DNA of 45,696 bases, taken from an uncultured Eubacteriales bacterium. GTDB taxonomy: Bacteria > Bacillota > Clostridia > Oscillospirales > Acutalibacteraceae. Shown here piece by piece: positions 24,079 to 33,016 of the stretch. Within the stretch, counting starts at the first letter, position 1, and every line of letters starts with the position of its first letter. Below the pieces are notes generated by a model. The model was not told the origin of the DNA and made no database searches. It worked only from the letters and a program-made list of their open reading frames with translations. A program made the position numbers and the translations under genes. The DNA lies in NCBI GenBank assembly GCA_948537335.1, contig CAOUJG010000010.1, positions 1 to 45,696 on the forward strand, given 5' to 3'.

Positions 24079-24756
24079 CTAAGCCTTAACGCTCTGTTTA
24101 ACTTCAACCGATCCACCATTCGCGCCCGGAATAGCGCCCTTAACAGCAATCAAGTTGTTCTCAACATCAACTTTAACAATCTCAAGGTTCTGCACAGTAA
24201 CTCTCTCTGCGCCCAGGTGTCCCGCCATCTTAGTACCCTTAAATACTCTCGAAGGGTCAGAACAAGCGCCAATAGAACCTCCATGCCGAACAACAGGCCC
24301 CGAACCATGAGTCTCCTTAAGCCTTCTGCAATTCCAGCGCTTAATAACGCCAGCATAGCCCTTACCTTTGCTCGTGCCCGTCACGTCAACCTTGTCGCCC
24401 GCAGCAAAAACGTCCGCCTTAATAATGTCACCCACGTTGTAAGCGCTAGTATCCTCAAACCGAAACTCGCGCAAAACTCGTTTAGGTGCAACGTCAGCCT
24501 TAGCAAAATGCCCAAGCATAGCCAAATTAATGTTAATAGGTTTCTCATCGAATTTAGCCGACCGCACGCCCTTTTTATACTTAAGCTTAATGTCGCCAAA
24601 TCCCATTTGCACAGAATCATAACCATCGTTCTCAACGGTTTTCTTCTGCGATACAACGCAAGGCCCCGCCAAAATAACAGTGACAGGAACAACGTTGCCT
24701 TTCTCGTCAAAAATCTGCGTCATCCCAATTTTTTTGCCGATGATCGCCTTTTGCAT
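24079..24756 (-). CDS. rplC: 50S ribosomal protein L3
   Basis: A 225-residue L3 that nucleates 50S assembly near the peptidyl-transferase centre. Start MQKAIIGKKIGMTQIFDEKG and the internal GTSKGKGYAGVIKRWNCRR (partial) are canonical. ATG at 24756 has nine-base spacing to GGAGG; another ATG touches the GGAGG and is rejected. Confidence 0.97.
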   Translation of the reverse strand: MQKAIIGKKIGMTQIFDEKGNVVPVTVILAGPCVVSQKKTVENDGYDSVQMGFGDIKLKYKKGVRSAKFDEKPININLAMLGHFAKADVAPKRVLREFRFEDTSAYNVGDIIKADVFAAGDKVDVTGTSKGKGYAGVIKRWNCRRLKETHGSGPVVRHGGSIGACSDPSRVFKGTKMAGHLGAERVTVQNLEIVKVDVENNLIAVKGAIPGANGGSVEVKQSVKA

Positions 24757-24827
24757 TTTAATCATCCTCCTAGATAGGTTATTGGTTGAAAATCTTCAAC
24801 ATGACCCCAACTGCGCGGTAGGTTGAC

Positions 24828-25139
24828 TCAAAGTTTAATCTCTATGTCAACGCCAGCAGGGAGCTCCAGCCCCATAAGTGCCTCAACAGTCTTATTCGAG
24901 GGCTTTAAGATATCGATAAGCCTCTTGTGAGTACGCATCTCAAACTGTTCGCGGCTATCCTTATACTTGTGAACAGCTCTAAGTATAGTGATAATCTGCT
25001 TTTCAGTAGGCAAAGGCACCGGACCTGAAACTTTAGCATTAGTCCGTTGCGCAGTCTGAACAATCCGTTCAGCAGACTGGTCCACCAACTGATGATCATA
25101 CCCCTTAAGTCTTATTCTAATCTTTTCCTTGACTGCCAT
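24828..25139 (-). CDS. rpsJ: 30S ribosomal protein S10
   Basis: A 103-residue S10, first gene of the superoperon and also the NusE transcription partner. Start MAVKEKIRIRLKGYDHQLVD and TEKQIITILRAVHKYKDSRE (partial) are diagnostic. ATG at 25139 with GGAGG about 11 bases upstream; the open frame extends further upstream but that part has no family similarity and lies in the leader. Confidence 0.98.
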   Translation of the reverse strand: MAVKEKIRIRLKGYDHQLVDQSAERIVQTAQRTNAKVSGPVPLPTEKQIITILRAVHKYKDSREQFEMRTHKRLIDILKPSNKTVEALMGLELPAGVDIEIKL

Positions 25140-25428
25140 AACAAAAATCGCCTCCTTCATACAATTGGCGGGCGTGCTCTCTATTTTCAAAAAGTAAACA
25201 CTCGTCCGGGTGTTTCGCAAAACACTAAGTAAAAATCCGGGTACTAAAGCAGCGAAAACCTCCGCCGCAAGAGCTCCGGGTAAAAATAAAAAGAGCATAA
25301 CAATCCCCAAAAACAAAGGATCGCATTAACTTTAAAAATCGCCCGGTTTAAAATCGGACATACTCCACGGAAAAACCGGCCCAAAAGCCGCAACCTCCCG
25401 CTTCAACGCATATCGTGCTCAGTCACAC
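25140..25428 (-). other. Long 5' leader of the S10 superoperon with competing hairpins
   Basis: About 290 bases separate the predicted transcription start from rpsJ. Three 6-base segments can pair in two exclusive ways on the minus strand: GTGTTT (25220-25225 complement) with AAACAC (25210-25215 complement), or that AAACAC with a second GTGTTT (25196-25201 complement), the latter followed by five T (25189-25193). This is the plan of an attenuator, but stems are short. No protein gene is supported here. Confidence 0.45.
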
Positions 25429-25434
25429 TACAAT

Positions 25435-25463
25435 ATGATACCACACCCTCTCCCACAAATCAA
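25435..25463 (-). promoter_or_regulatory. Promoter of the S10-spc-alpha superoperon
   Basis: Minus-strand -35 TTGATT (25458-25463), 17-base spacer, extended -10 TGG-TATCAT (25435-25440). It lies in the 402-base gap between the DUF2752 gene and rpsJ and is the only strong sigma-A-type promoter seen there. Confidence 0.75.
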
Positions 25464-25541
25464 GTACCTTGAAAAATTTTTTTGCCTCAAATCCAAATTT
25501 TTTCTCAAAAAGGTTCATAGTACATCACCACATCTAGCTTC

Positions 25542-25910
25542 TCACGGAATATTATTCGTAAAAAGCCGAAAAAAATACACAGCCAAAAACACAGCAACAA
25601 AGCCCCAAATGTAGGCAGTGCAAGCCTTTTTATTAAACCTAAACGCCGGCACATTCATATGTATAGCGATAAAAGCCGTAATCAGCGCCGGAATCAAGAG
25701 CGGGTGATAATAAAACGACCGATAAAAATCCAACTTCAGCAAAGACAAAAAAGCCCGAGTCATCCCGCAAGAAGGGCAAGGAATCCCGGTAAAAAAGCGA
25801 AAAAAGCAGTGTATTCCTGAAAAATACAAAATCAAAACAGCCACAATCGCCGTCAAAACATAAAAAATATGCCTAACTAAAATTTTATGCGTACGTTTAA
25901 GTTCAATCAT
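25542..25910 (-). CDS. DUF2752 family membrane protein
   Basis: A 122-residue protein with about three hydrophobic helices and the family hallmark CPSCGMTRA, in the pattern CPxCGxTR at a membrane boundary. Function unknown; the family is common in Clostridia, Bacteroidetes and actinobacteria. ATG at 25910 has GGAG six bases upstream. It is last in the hrcA-grpE-dnaK-dnaJ-prmA transcript. Confidence 0.88.
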   Translation of the reverse strand: MIELKRTHKILVRHIFYVLTAIVAVLILYFSGIHCFFRFFTGIPCPSCGMTRAFLSLLKLDFYRSFYYHPLLIPALITAFIAIHMNVPAFRFNKKACTAYIWGFVAVFLAVYFFRLFTNNIP

Positions 25911-25940
25911 CCCAGGCTCCACCCCCATTTTTCTTCGCAG

Positions 25941-26864
25941 CTACCTGCTAATCATCGCCACAATCGCGACCCAACTGTTCTTTCTCTTAACATCAATCAC
26001 ATTAAAATCCGGCTCCAAAGAGTTAAAAATGTCCAATTCCCTCGGCTCAATGATCCCGCTCATCAAGTACATCGAGCGCTTGTGTATGTAATTTTTAACC
26101 GATTTATTCAGCTCGATTATAACATCGGCCACAATGTTTGCAACGATAACGTCGAACTGGCCGCGAATTTTGTCTACCAAATTGCCACAGACCGCAGTAA
26201 ATTTGTCGCTCACACCGTTAATTTTAGCGTTCTCGGCCGCAGTTTTTACCGCCAGCTCGTCAATGTCCACGCCAGTAGCAGCCTTAGCGCCTAATAATAT
26301 CGAAGCAACAGACAATATCCCACTGCCGCAGCCAATATCCAGCACCATCGCGCCCGGCTTCATATATTTCTCTAGCAAACTAAGGCAAAGGCTCGTCGTT
26401 TCGTGAGTCCCCGTGCCAAAAGCCAGCCCCGGGTCGATTTGCAAAACCGCGCGACCGTTTGGTTCAGCCTCGTCGCGCCGCCACGACGGGCAAATAAGCA
26501 ACCTTTCGCCAACCGCCACCGGGCGAAAATATTGCTTCCAGTTATTTATGTAATCCTCCACCCTGCAAGCCTTAGTCGAAATCTTGTTTTTAACACCCGC
26601 GCTACCAAGCCGTTGTCGCAAAAACTCAATCGCCTCAACCGGGTTATTCTCAGGCAAAATATACACATGGACCCACGCAACATCGCGATCCTTCGCCAAA
26701 AGCTCTTCGTCAATAAGATTAATATGCGCGATGCGCTGCGCCTCAGCCTCAAGATCCGAGTAATCCTCAATGTAAATCCCGTGCGGCACCGCCATATTGG
26801 CAATCGCAGCCGCTTTCTCAACATCGCCCGCGCCAATTTCAATCACAATCTCGGTAAAATCCAT
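25941..26864 (-). CDS. prmA: Ribosomal protein L11 methyltransferase PrmA
   Basis: A 307-residue SAM-dependent enzyme that methylates lysines of L11. The N-terminal substrate-recognition domain (1-~100) is followed by the methyltransferase fold with GxGSG motif VLDIGCGSGILSVA and the catalytic-loop NIVADVI. It begins directly after the dnaJ stop (TAG-ATG) and is commonly linked to dnaJ in Firmicutes. Confidence 0.95.
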   Translation of the reverse strand: MDFTEIVIEIGAGDVEKAAAIANMAVPHGIYIEDYSDLEAEAQRIAHINLIDEELLAKDRDVAWVHVYILPENNPVEAIEFLRQRLGSAGVKNKISTKACRVEDYINNWKQYFRPVAVGERLLICPSWRRDEAEPNGRAVLQIDPGLAFGTGTHETTSLCLSLLEKYMKPGAMVLDIGCGSGILSVASILLGAKAATGVDIDELAVKTAAENAKINGVSDKFTAVCGNLVDKIRGQFDVIVANIVADVIIELNKSVKNYIHKRSMYLMSGIIEPRELDIFNSLEPDFNVIDVKRKNSWVAIVAMISR

Positions 26865-28034
26865 CTAATTTTCTCCAAACAGATTCTTCAACTTCTCGAA
26901 AAAGCCTCTTCGCTTCTGATAATTCGCCTCGCTCGCCTCTTTTTCAAAGCTGCGCAAAAGCTCCTTCTGGCTGCCCGACAGGTTTCTCGGAATTTCGATG
27001 CTCACCTTCACAAACTGATCTCCTCGCCGTTTCGAGCCTAAGTGCTCAATCCCTTTGCCCCTAAGCTTAAAAATGTCGCCAGGCTGGGTCCCCTCGTGAA
27101 TACTATAGCTAACTTTGCCGTCAATAGTGGGCACAGTGACCTCCGCACCCAGCGCCGCCTGGACAAATGTAATCGGCAGCTCGCACCAAATGTCAAAATC
27201 TCTGCGCTCAAAGATAGAATGCGGCCTCACCGTAATATACACGTGCAAATCGCCCGCCGGTCCACCGTTAACACCAGCATTACCATGGCCCCCCACCTTC
27301 AAAATCTGGCCATTGTCGATCCCGGCCGGCACATTCACCTCAACCTTTCTCGTAACCTGAACTCTGCCCGTTCCAGAGCACTTTCTGCACGGATTCTCAA
27401 TCATCTTGCCCGTTCCACCGCAATTTTCACAAGTCCTCGCCGTCTGAACAACGCCAAAAGGCGTCCGCTGAGTAACCCTACTCTGCCCCGTGCCATGGCA
27501 AACCTGGCAAGTCTTCGCCGAACTCCCCTTAGCAGCTCCCGAGCCACTACATTCCGGGCATTTTTCAACCACGCGATACGAAACATCCTTTTTGCAGCCC
27601 TTCGCAGCCTCTTCAAAAGAAATGCTAACCGAAGCCTCGCTGTCCGATCCCCTGCGCGGTGCGTTAGGGTTCGACCGGCCCCTAGAGGAAAACCCGCCAC
27701 CGAAGCCGCCGCCAAAACCTCCACCAAAAAAGCTGCTAAAAATATCGCCCAAATCGAAGTCGTCGCCAAACGGATTCCCGCCAGCACCAGCGGCTCCATA
27801 AGAAGGATCAACCCCAGCGTGCCCAAACTGATCGTACCTCGCGCGCTTATCCTTATCGCAGAGCACCTCATAAGCCTCGTTCACTTCCTTAAAACTCGAC
27901 TCCGCCGCCTTATCTCCGGGGTTCAAGTCCGGGTGATATTTCTTTGCAAGCTTTCGGTAAGCCTTTTTAATCTCGTCCTCCGAAGCGCCCCTAGGCACCC
28001 CCAAAACGTCATAAAAATCGCGTTTTGCTGCCAA
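26865..28034 (-). CDS. dnaJ: Co-chaperone DnaJ
   Basis: A 389-residue type I J-protein that delivers substrates to DnaK and stimulates its ATPase. J domain with HPD (KYHPDLNPGD) at ~7-70, Gly/Phe-rich linker, zinc-finger domain with four CxxCxGxG repeats (CPECSGSG, CQVCHGTG, CENCGGTG, CRKCSGTG), then C-terminal substrate domains. TTG at 28034 is the start: GGAG lies eight bases upstream. Confidence 0.97.
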   Translation of the reverse strand: MAAKRDFYDVLGVPRGASEDEIKKAYRKLAKKYHPDLNPGDKAAESSFKEVNEAYEVLCDKDKRARYDQFGHAGVDPSYGAAGAGGNPFGDDFDLGDIFSSFFGGGFGGGFGGGFSSRGRSNPNAPRRGSDSEASVSISFEEAAKGCKKDVSYRVVEKCPECSGSGAAKGSSAKTCQVCHGTGQSRVTQRTPFGVVQTARTCENCGGTGKMIENPCRKCSGTGRVQVTRKVEVNVPAGIDNGQILKVGGHGNAGVNGGPAGDLHVYITVRPHSIFERRDFDIWCELPITFVQAALGAEVTVPTIDGKVSYSIHEGTQPGDIFKLRGKGIEHLGSKRRGDQFVKVSIEIPRNLSGSQKELLRSFEKEASEANYQKRRGFFEKLKNLFGEN

Positions 28035-28059
28035 CAAAATCACTCCTAAAATCTTCGCT

Positions 28060-28110
28060 CGAGAGGTAATCCCTCAACCACTAAATCTGCAGCCAAGGGA
28101 TTTTCTCTCG
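28060..28110 (-). other. Two-part hairpin in the dnaK-dnaJ gap
   Basis: Outer 6-bp stem CGAGAG/CTCTCG (28105-28110 with 28060-28065) and inner 6-bp stem ATCCCT/AGGGAT (28096-28101 with 28069-28074) are separated by a symmetric 3x3 internal loop. No T run follows in the transcription direction, so it is more likely an mRNA stabiliser or processing site than a terminator. Confidence 0.6.
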
Positions 28111-28133
28111 TTTTAACTTACAAACCAAATCAT

Positions 28134-29987
28134 CTATTTTTCGCTACCATTGTTGTCAACGTCTTTAAAATCGGCGTCATAAACATTTTCTCCGCCCCGA
28201 GAACTATCCGAACCCGCATCACCTTGGGAGTCTTGACCCGCAGCCTGATTCGGCGCCGCACTCTGATATAGCTTTGCCGAAACCTCGTACATAGCCTTCT
28301 GAAGGTCGTCCTTGCCAGACTTGATCGTGTCAATATTGTTAGCCGAAATAGCCTCCTTCAAAGCGCTCACCTTCGCGTTCAGATTATCCTTGTCCGCGCC
28401 GTCAACTTTGTCGCCATTCTCATTTATCAGCTTCTCAACCGCATAGCAGAGGTTCTCGGCCTCATTCTTAATTTCAACTTCCTCGCGTCTCTTTTTGTCT
28501 TCCTCCGCGAACTGCTCGGCGTTTTTTACGGCCTGCTCAATCTCCTCCTTCGACATATTGGTGTTCGAGCTAATCGTAATCTTCTGCTCCTTGCCAGTGC
28601 CGAGGTCCTTAGCGTGAACGTTCACAATTCCGTTTGCGTCGATGTCAAAAGTAACCTCAATCTGCGGAACCCCACGCATGGCGGGCGCAATGCCGTCCAA
28701 AGTAAATAGCCCCAATTGCTTGTTGTCCTTAGCAAACTCGCGCTCACCCTGCAAAACGTTGATCTGAACCTGAGTCTGATTGTCCACGGCCGTAGAAAAA
28801 ATCTGGCTCTTCTTAGTAGGAATGGTCGTGTTTCTCTCGATAATCTTAGTCATAATGCCACCCATGGTCTCAACTCCAAGCGAAAGTGGCGTAACATCCA
28901 AAAGCAACAAGCCCTGCACTTCGCCGCCCAAAACACCAGCCTGCAAAGCCGCGCCGATGGCAACGCACTCATCCGGGTTAATCCCCTTAAAAGGATCCTT
29001 TCCGATCAACGATTTCACCGCATCTTGAACAGCCGGAATCCGCGAAGATCCGCCAACCATCAAGACTTTGTCAATCTGATTTATCTCCAAGCCAGAGTCC
29101 GAAAGAGCCTGCCGAACCGGCCCCATCGTGTTCTCAACCAAATCCTTAGTAAGCTCGTCAAACTTAGCCCGAGTCAAAGTCAAATCCAAATGCTTAGGGC
29201 CGCTAGCGTCCGCAGTGATAAACGGCAAATTAATCGCAGTAGAAGTCACACCCGAAAGCTCAATCTTCGCCTTCTCAGCAGACTCCTTCAAGCGCTGCAT
29301 CGCCATTTTGTCCTTCCTCAAGTCAATGCCGTTCTCGGCCTTAAAAGAATCCGCCATCCAGTCAATAACTCTCTGGTCAAAATCGTCGCCACCAAGCTTG
29401 TTATTGCCCGCCGTAGCCAGAACTTCCTGCACTCCGTCGCCCATCTCAATAATAGAAACGTCAAAAGTCCCGCCGCCAAGGTCATAAACCATAACCTTCT
29501 GGTCGTTCTCCTTATCAATTCCATACGACAAAGCCGCAGCAGTCGGCTCGTTGATTATCCTCTTAACGTCCAAACCAGCAATCTTGCCCGCATCCTTAGT
29601 CGCCTGGCGTTGCGCGTCGGTAAAATAAGCCGGAACCGTAATAACCGCCTGCGTCACAGTGTCTCCAAGATAAGCCTCCGCGTCCGCCTTCAGCTTCTGA
29701 AGTATCATCGCCGAAATCTCTTGCGGCGTAAAATTCTTTCCATCAATATTCACCTTATGATCGGTGCCCATCTCGCGTTTAATAGAAGAAATCGTGCGGT
29801 CCGGATTAGTAATAGCCTGCCGCTTCGCCACCTGGCCAACCATCCTCTCGCCCGTCTTCGAAAAAGCAACAACAGACGGCGTCGTCCTAGTCCCCTCAGC
29901 ATTCGCAATTACAACAGGCTCACCGCCCTCAATAACCGCCACGCAGGAGTTCGTCGTGCCCAAGTCGATTCCAATAGTCTTTGCCAT
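28134..29987 (-). CDS. dnaK: Chaperone DnaK (HSP70)
   Basis: A 617-residue HSP70. ATPase domain starts MAKTIGIDLGTTNSCVAVIE, with phosphate-binding VYDLGGGTFDVS and the IVGGSSRIP-type motif (LMVGGSSRIPAVQ); linker LLLLDVTPLSLG; substrate domain; lid; acidic tail ending in DADFKDVD, the DnaK end motif that binds co-chaperones. ATG at 29987 with GGAGG eight bases upstream. Confidence 0.98.
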   Translation of the reverse strand: MAKTIGIDLGTTNSCVAVIEGGEPVVIANAEGTRTTPSVVAFSKTGERMVGQVAKRQAITNPDRTISSIKREMGTDHKVNIDGKNFTPQEISAMILQKLKADAEAYLGDTVTQAVITVPAYFTDAQRQATKDAGKIAGLDVKRIINEPTAAALSYGIDKENDQKVMVYDLGGGTFDVSIIEMGDGVQEVLATAGNNKLGGDDFDQRVIDWMADSFKAENGIDLRKDKMAMQRLKESAEKAKIELSGVTSTAINLPFITADASGPKHLDLTLTRAKFDELTKDLVENTMGPVRQALSDSGLEINQIDKVLMVGGSSRIPAVQDAVKSLIGKDPFKGINPDECVAIGAALQAGVLGGEVQGLLLLDVTPLSLGVETMGGIMTKIIERNTTIPTKKSQIFSTAVDNQTQVQINVLQGEREFAKDNKQLGLFTLDGIAPAMRGVPQIEVTFDIDANGIVNVHAKDLGTGKEQKITISSNTNMSKEEIEQAVKNAEQFAEEDKKRREEVEIKNEAENLCYAVEKLINENGDKVDGADKDNLNAKVSALKEAISANNIDTIKSGKDDLQKAMYEVSAKLYQSAAPNQAAGQDSQGDAGSDSSRGGENVYDADFKDVDNNGSEK

Positions 29988-30096
29988 AACAATTACCTCC
30001 AAATATCAAATATAATGTATAAAATAAAATTCAACCTCAAAAAGTCGCCTAACTGCAGGTCCTATCCAAACTTCCTAAATTCAAATCCATAAAACC

Positions 30097-30660
30097 CTAG
30101 TTTGCAACAGAAACCATCGCATGCCGGATAATCTTGTCGCCCATTTTATAGCCCTTTTGAAAAATCTGAGCAATAACATTCTCGCCAACCTCGTCGCTTT
30201 CAATATGAGATATAGCATTGTGCAGCTCCGGGTCAAAGCCGTCCCCAACGCAGCCAAAAGACTCAACACCCAGCCGGCCAAGCGATGCATCAAATTGTTC
30301 GCTCAACATCCGAAGCCCCTTTTGATACTCAGCATCCGCGTCGCCGCTAGCCTCAATGGCCCTCTCAATGCAGTCCGCAATAGACAAAATCTCCGCAACC
30401 GTCTTAGCTTTCCCATCATTATAAGCCGAGATCCGGTCCTTCTCGCTGCGCTTCCGATAATTATCATATTCCGCCGCAAGCCGCAAAAACCGCTCCTCCT
30501 GCTCCTTCAAGTCCTTCTGCAACTCATCTAACTTCTTCAACATCTCCTGATTTTCATCGATTATCTCCTGCGCCTCAAAGTTTTCCTCAACCTCAAGCCC
30601 CGCAGATTCACTTTCGTTTTCATTTTCAAAATCAGAAATATCCTTAATTTCCTCCGTCAA
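30097..30660 (-). CDS. grpE: Nucleotide exchange factor GrpE
   Basis: A 187-residue GrpE: acidic N-terminus, long coiled coil (~45-110, including RLAAEYDNYRKRSEKD), then the beta-wing head with VESFGCVGDGFDPELHNAI. TTG at 30660 is chosen because AAGGAGG precedes it by eight bases; that site lies after the upstream ATG at 30678, so the ATG cannot use it. Stop-to-start distance to hrcA is 18 bases. Confidence 0.95.
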   Translation of the reverse strand: MTEEIKDISDFENENESESAGLEVEENFEAQEIIDENQEMLKKLDELQKDLKEQEERFLRLAAEYDNYRKRSEKDRISAYNDGKAKTVAEILSIADCIERAIEASGDADAEYQKGLRMLSEQFDASLGRLGVESFGCVGDGFDPELHNAISHIESDEVGENVIAQIFQKGYKMGDKIIRHAMVSVAN

Positions 30661-30678
30661 AAAGCCAGCCTCCTTCAT

Positions 30679-31713
30679 TTACTCTACTCTAAAAAGGTCG
30701 TTAAGTATCTCGCCCAGCAAATCGGCAATATACTCAAGCCGCGCAATCAGCTTAGCATAATTCATCCTAGTAGGACCAACAACCCCAATAGAACCGCAAT
30801 TCTCGCCATTCACCATGTAGCGAGTAAGCACAATGCTCGAATGCGCAAGCTCCTCACGATTGCTTTCTTCTCCGATAAAGACGCGCGTCCTGTCCTCACC
30901 CGTAGAAAAAAACAGGTCGTCAATATCCTCAAATCCAGCAAAAAAATTAATCAACCGAACGGCCACCTGTTGGTTAAATTCGGGAACTAACAGTAAATTC
31001 GTCTGGCCATCAATGTGCAAGTCCGGCTTCGAGATTGACCTCGCAACCTCAAGCAAAGCGTCAAATACGTCCGACATCAAAAAAGCAAGCGGCCCCAAAG
31101 ACACCGCAATAGTCTGAACAAGCGCCGGCGTTATGTCCGCAATAGAAACCCCAGCAAACTTCTCATTTAACACCCCATTAAACTTACCCAAAACCTCATC
31201 CGTCAGCAAATTTTCGCACCGAAACAACCGATTCTTAATTATCCCCGAAGAAGTCGTAAGAATAAGCATCGCCGCAAAACTGCTAACCTGCACCAGCTTA
31301 ATGCTCTTAACGCAGCTCTTCTGCGTCGACACATCAGTAGACACCACCGCAAAATTAGTCATGCTCGCCAAAAGGCTCGTCGCGTTCTTAAGCAAAGTCT
31401 CCGGCTCCTTAACACTCAAATTCAGCGCCGAATCAATATACTCCTTAGTCTTCCTAGGCAAATAAGCCTTCCCCATCAACTGATTGATATAAAGCCGATA
31501 CCCCACGTGCGAAGGGACCCGACCCGCAGAAGTATGCGGTTGCTCCAACAAACCAAGCTCCGTAAGTTCCGCAAGTTCATTTCTGATGGTAGCCGAAGAC
31601 ACCGAAAAGTCCAACAGCTCGCACAAAACCTTAGAGCTAACCGGCTCTGCAAACTGAATATAATTATTAATCACCGCGGCCAAAATCTTAAGTTTTCTAT
31701 CCGAAAGTTCCAC
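30679..31713 (-). CDS. hrcA: Heat-inducible transcription repressor HrcA
   Basis: A 344-residue repressor. N-terminal winged helix (~1-75: FSVSSATIRNELAELTELGLLEQPHTSAGRVPS, shown in part here as SVSSATIRNELAELTELG), central GAF-like and inserted dimer domains. HrcA binds CIRCE and depends on GroEL for activity in other Firmicutes. GTG at 31713 follows GGAGGGGGG. First gene of hrcA-grpE-dnaK-dnaJ-prmA, with CIRCE 27 bases upstream. Confidence 0.95.
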   Translation of the reverse strand: MELSDRKLKILAAVINNYIQFAEPVSSKVLCELLDFSVSSATIRNELAELTELGLLEQPHTSAGRVPSHVGYRLYINQLMGKAYLPRKTKEYIDSALNLSVKEPETLLKNATSLLASMTNFAVVSTDVSTQKSCVKSIKLVQVSSFAAMLILTTSSGIIKNRLFRCENLLTDEVLGKFNGVLNEKFAGVSIADITPALVQTIAVSLGPLAFLMSDVFDALLEVARSISKPDLHIDGQTNLLLVPEFNQQVAVRLINFFAGFEDIDDLFFSTGEDRTRVFIGEESNREELAHSSIVLTRYMVNGENCGSIGVVGPTRMNYAKLIARLEYIADLLGEILNDLFRVE

Positions 31714-31739
31714 AAATAACCCCCCTCCGGTTAAAAACA

Positions 31740-31766
31740 TTAGCACTCAAAAAGCGCGAGTGCTAA
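31740..31766 (-). promoter_or_regulatory. CIRCE operator (HrcA binding site)
   Basis: Perfect consensus TTAGCACTC-N9-GAGTGCTAA. It lies between the promoter and hrcA, so HrcA represses the whole hsp70 operon including itself. Confidence 0.97.
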
Positions 31767-31777
31767 CTACAATTTAT

Positions 31778-31806
31778 AATTTACCATGTTATCAGCAAAT
31801 TGTCAA
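31778..31806 (-). promoter_or_regulatory. Promoter of the hrcA-dnaK operon
   Basis: Minus-strand consensus -35 TTGACA (31801-31806), 17-base spacer ending TGG, -10 TAAATT (31778-31783). CIRCE begins 11 bases downstream of the -10, near the start of transcription. Confidence 0.72.
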
Positions 31807-31878
31807 CACCGCAACTCAAAAAATCACAAATATCGCACACAGCCGCCACATCAGCTCCCCAGTTAATTGTAACACGGT

Positions 31879-31970
31879 CCAGCGGAACGCTGGTCGGTTA
31901 GGGGTTTTAAAGGGTAATCGAAATCCCCTTTAAACGTTTTTGGATACTTTTTTCGTTACAAAAAAGTATC
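31879..31970. repeat. Triple palindrome element in the dnaI-hrcA gap
   Basis: Three consecutive hairpins: CCAGCG/CGCTGG (31879-31893), TTTAAAGGG/CCCTTTAAA (31906-31934, followed by T5 on the plus strand) and an 11-bp GATACTTTTTT/AAAAAAGTATC stem (31943-31970). Gene-free DNA between the hsp70 promoter and the end of dnaI. The arrangement suggests an interspersed palindromic repeat; a terminator role for either side is possible. Confidence 0.5.
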
Positions 31971-31991
31971 GTAAAAAAAATCGGTTTTGGT

Positions 31992-32987
31992 TTAAACATT
32001 CAGCTTTTTCGGGAACTTCAAAACCTGCCGAATATCATTCCCCAAAAAAAACAATCGCTTATAATCCCCCATAATTCTAGAAACCAAGCGCTTAGAGTAC
32101 GCCGCCTGAATTTCTTTAACCGAAAGATTTGTGCTTATAATCGTCGGCTTTTTGTACATAATCCTCGAATTTATAATATTATAAATGGTAGCACTTGAAA
32201 AACTTGTCTGAAATTCTGTGCCCAAATCATCCAAAATCAAAAGGTCGCAGTCCACCAAATGCCCCTTAGTCTCGTCACCTTCAGCATCACGGTCAAAATG
32301 CTCCTTCTCCAGCTGCGCAATAATATTTGGCGCCGAGGCATAAATCACATTGTACCCCCGCTCAATCACGTCATTCGCAATCGCCAAAGACAAATGCGTC
32401 TTGCCCAATCCCGTAGCACCCTGCAAAAACAAATTCTCCGCACCCTCATCAAAATTCTTCGCATACTCACGGCAAAACCGCAAAACTTTCTCCATATGCA
32501 ACTTTATATTCACACCATCATCGGCCTTCTGGTCCGGATAAAAGTTAACATCAAAACTCTCAAAGGTCGACAAAGCCAGCGGCGACAGCCTGTTCAAGTT
32601 ATTATAAGTAATCTTCTTGACCCTATCCTTCAGGCAACCGCACATGATGCCATTAACATACCCCACGTCACGGCACTTCTTGCAGCTATATTCCACTTCC
32701 AAATAGTCCGCCGGCAGATTTGTCGCCATCAGCAACTTCCTCATCTCTCCCTGCAGCAGCAAATTTTCATCCTTCATCTTAGTCAACAACTTTTTAGCAT
32801 TAGCGCCCGCCAAAACAGCTTTGGCCGCATCTATCGCCGTGCGAGAAAGCTGCGCATCAATCTGCCTTGCCCGCTCACACTTTTTATAAAACTCCCGTTT
32901 CCTGCGCGCGCACTCTTCCTCGCGAGTTTTTCTCAAAAGATCGAGTTCGGCCTCTGCCTGGTGCAAAATTTTTACCCTAACACTCAT
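31992..32987 (-). CDS. DnaI/DnaC-type replicative helicase loader ATPase
   Basis: A 331-residue AAA+ protein. The N-terminal helical region carries a CxxC...CxC cluster (CKKCRDVGYVNGIMCGC) resembling the zinc-binding domain of DnaI; the AAA+ module has Walker A GATGLGKTHLS and Walker B LLILDDLG, plus sensor segment IISTNLS. It loads the DnaB/DnaC helicase onto origin DNA together with DnaD. ATG after GGAGA; 29 bases downstream of the DnaD-like gene. Confidence 0.92.
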   Translation of the reverse strand: MSVRVKILHQAEAELDLLRKTREEECARRKREFYKKCERARQIDAQLSRTAIDAAKAVLAGANAKKLLTKMKDENLLLQGEMRKLLMATNLPADYLEVEYSCKKCRDVGYVNGIMCGCLKDRVKKITYNNLNRLSPLALSTFESFDVNFYPDQKADDGVNIKLHMEKVLRFCREYAKNFDEGAENLFLQGATGLGKTHLSLAIANDVIERGYNVIYASAPNIIAQLEKEHFDRDAEGDETKGHLVDCDLLILDDLGTEFQTSFSSATIYNIINSRIMYKKPTIISTNLSVKEIQAAYSKRLVSRIMGDYKRLFFLGNDIRQVLKFPKKLNV

Positions 32988-33016
32988 AAAAAGTCTCCTT
33001 CTGCCGCCAATTTTCT

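Noticed and set aside
25140..25316. N-terminal extension of S10 upstream of MAVKEKI
   Set aside because: No family similarity, no ribosome binding site, and it contains the leader hairpins.
31906..31940. Simple terminator of dnaI
   Set aside because: The T run follows the stem on the plus strand, opposite to dnaI transcription, and two more palindromes flank it.
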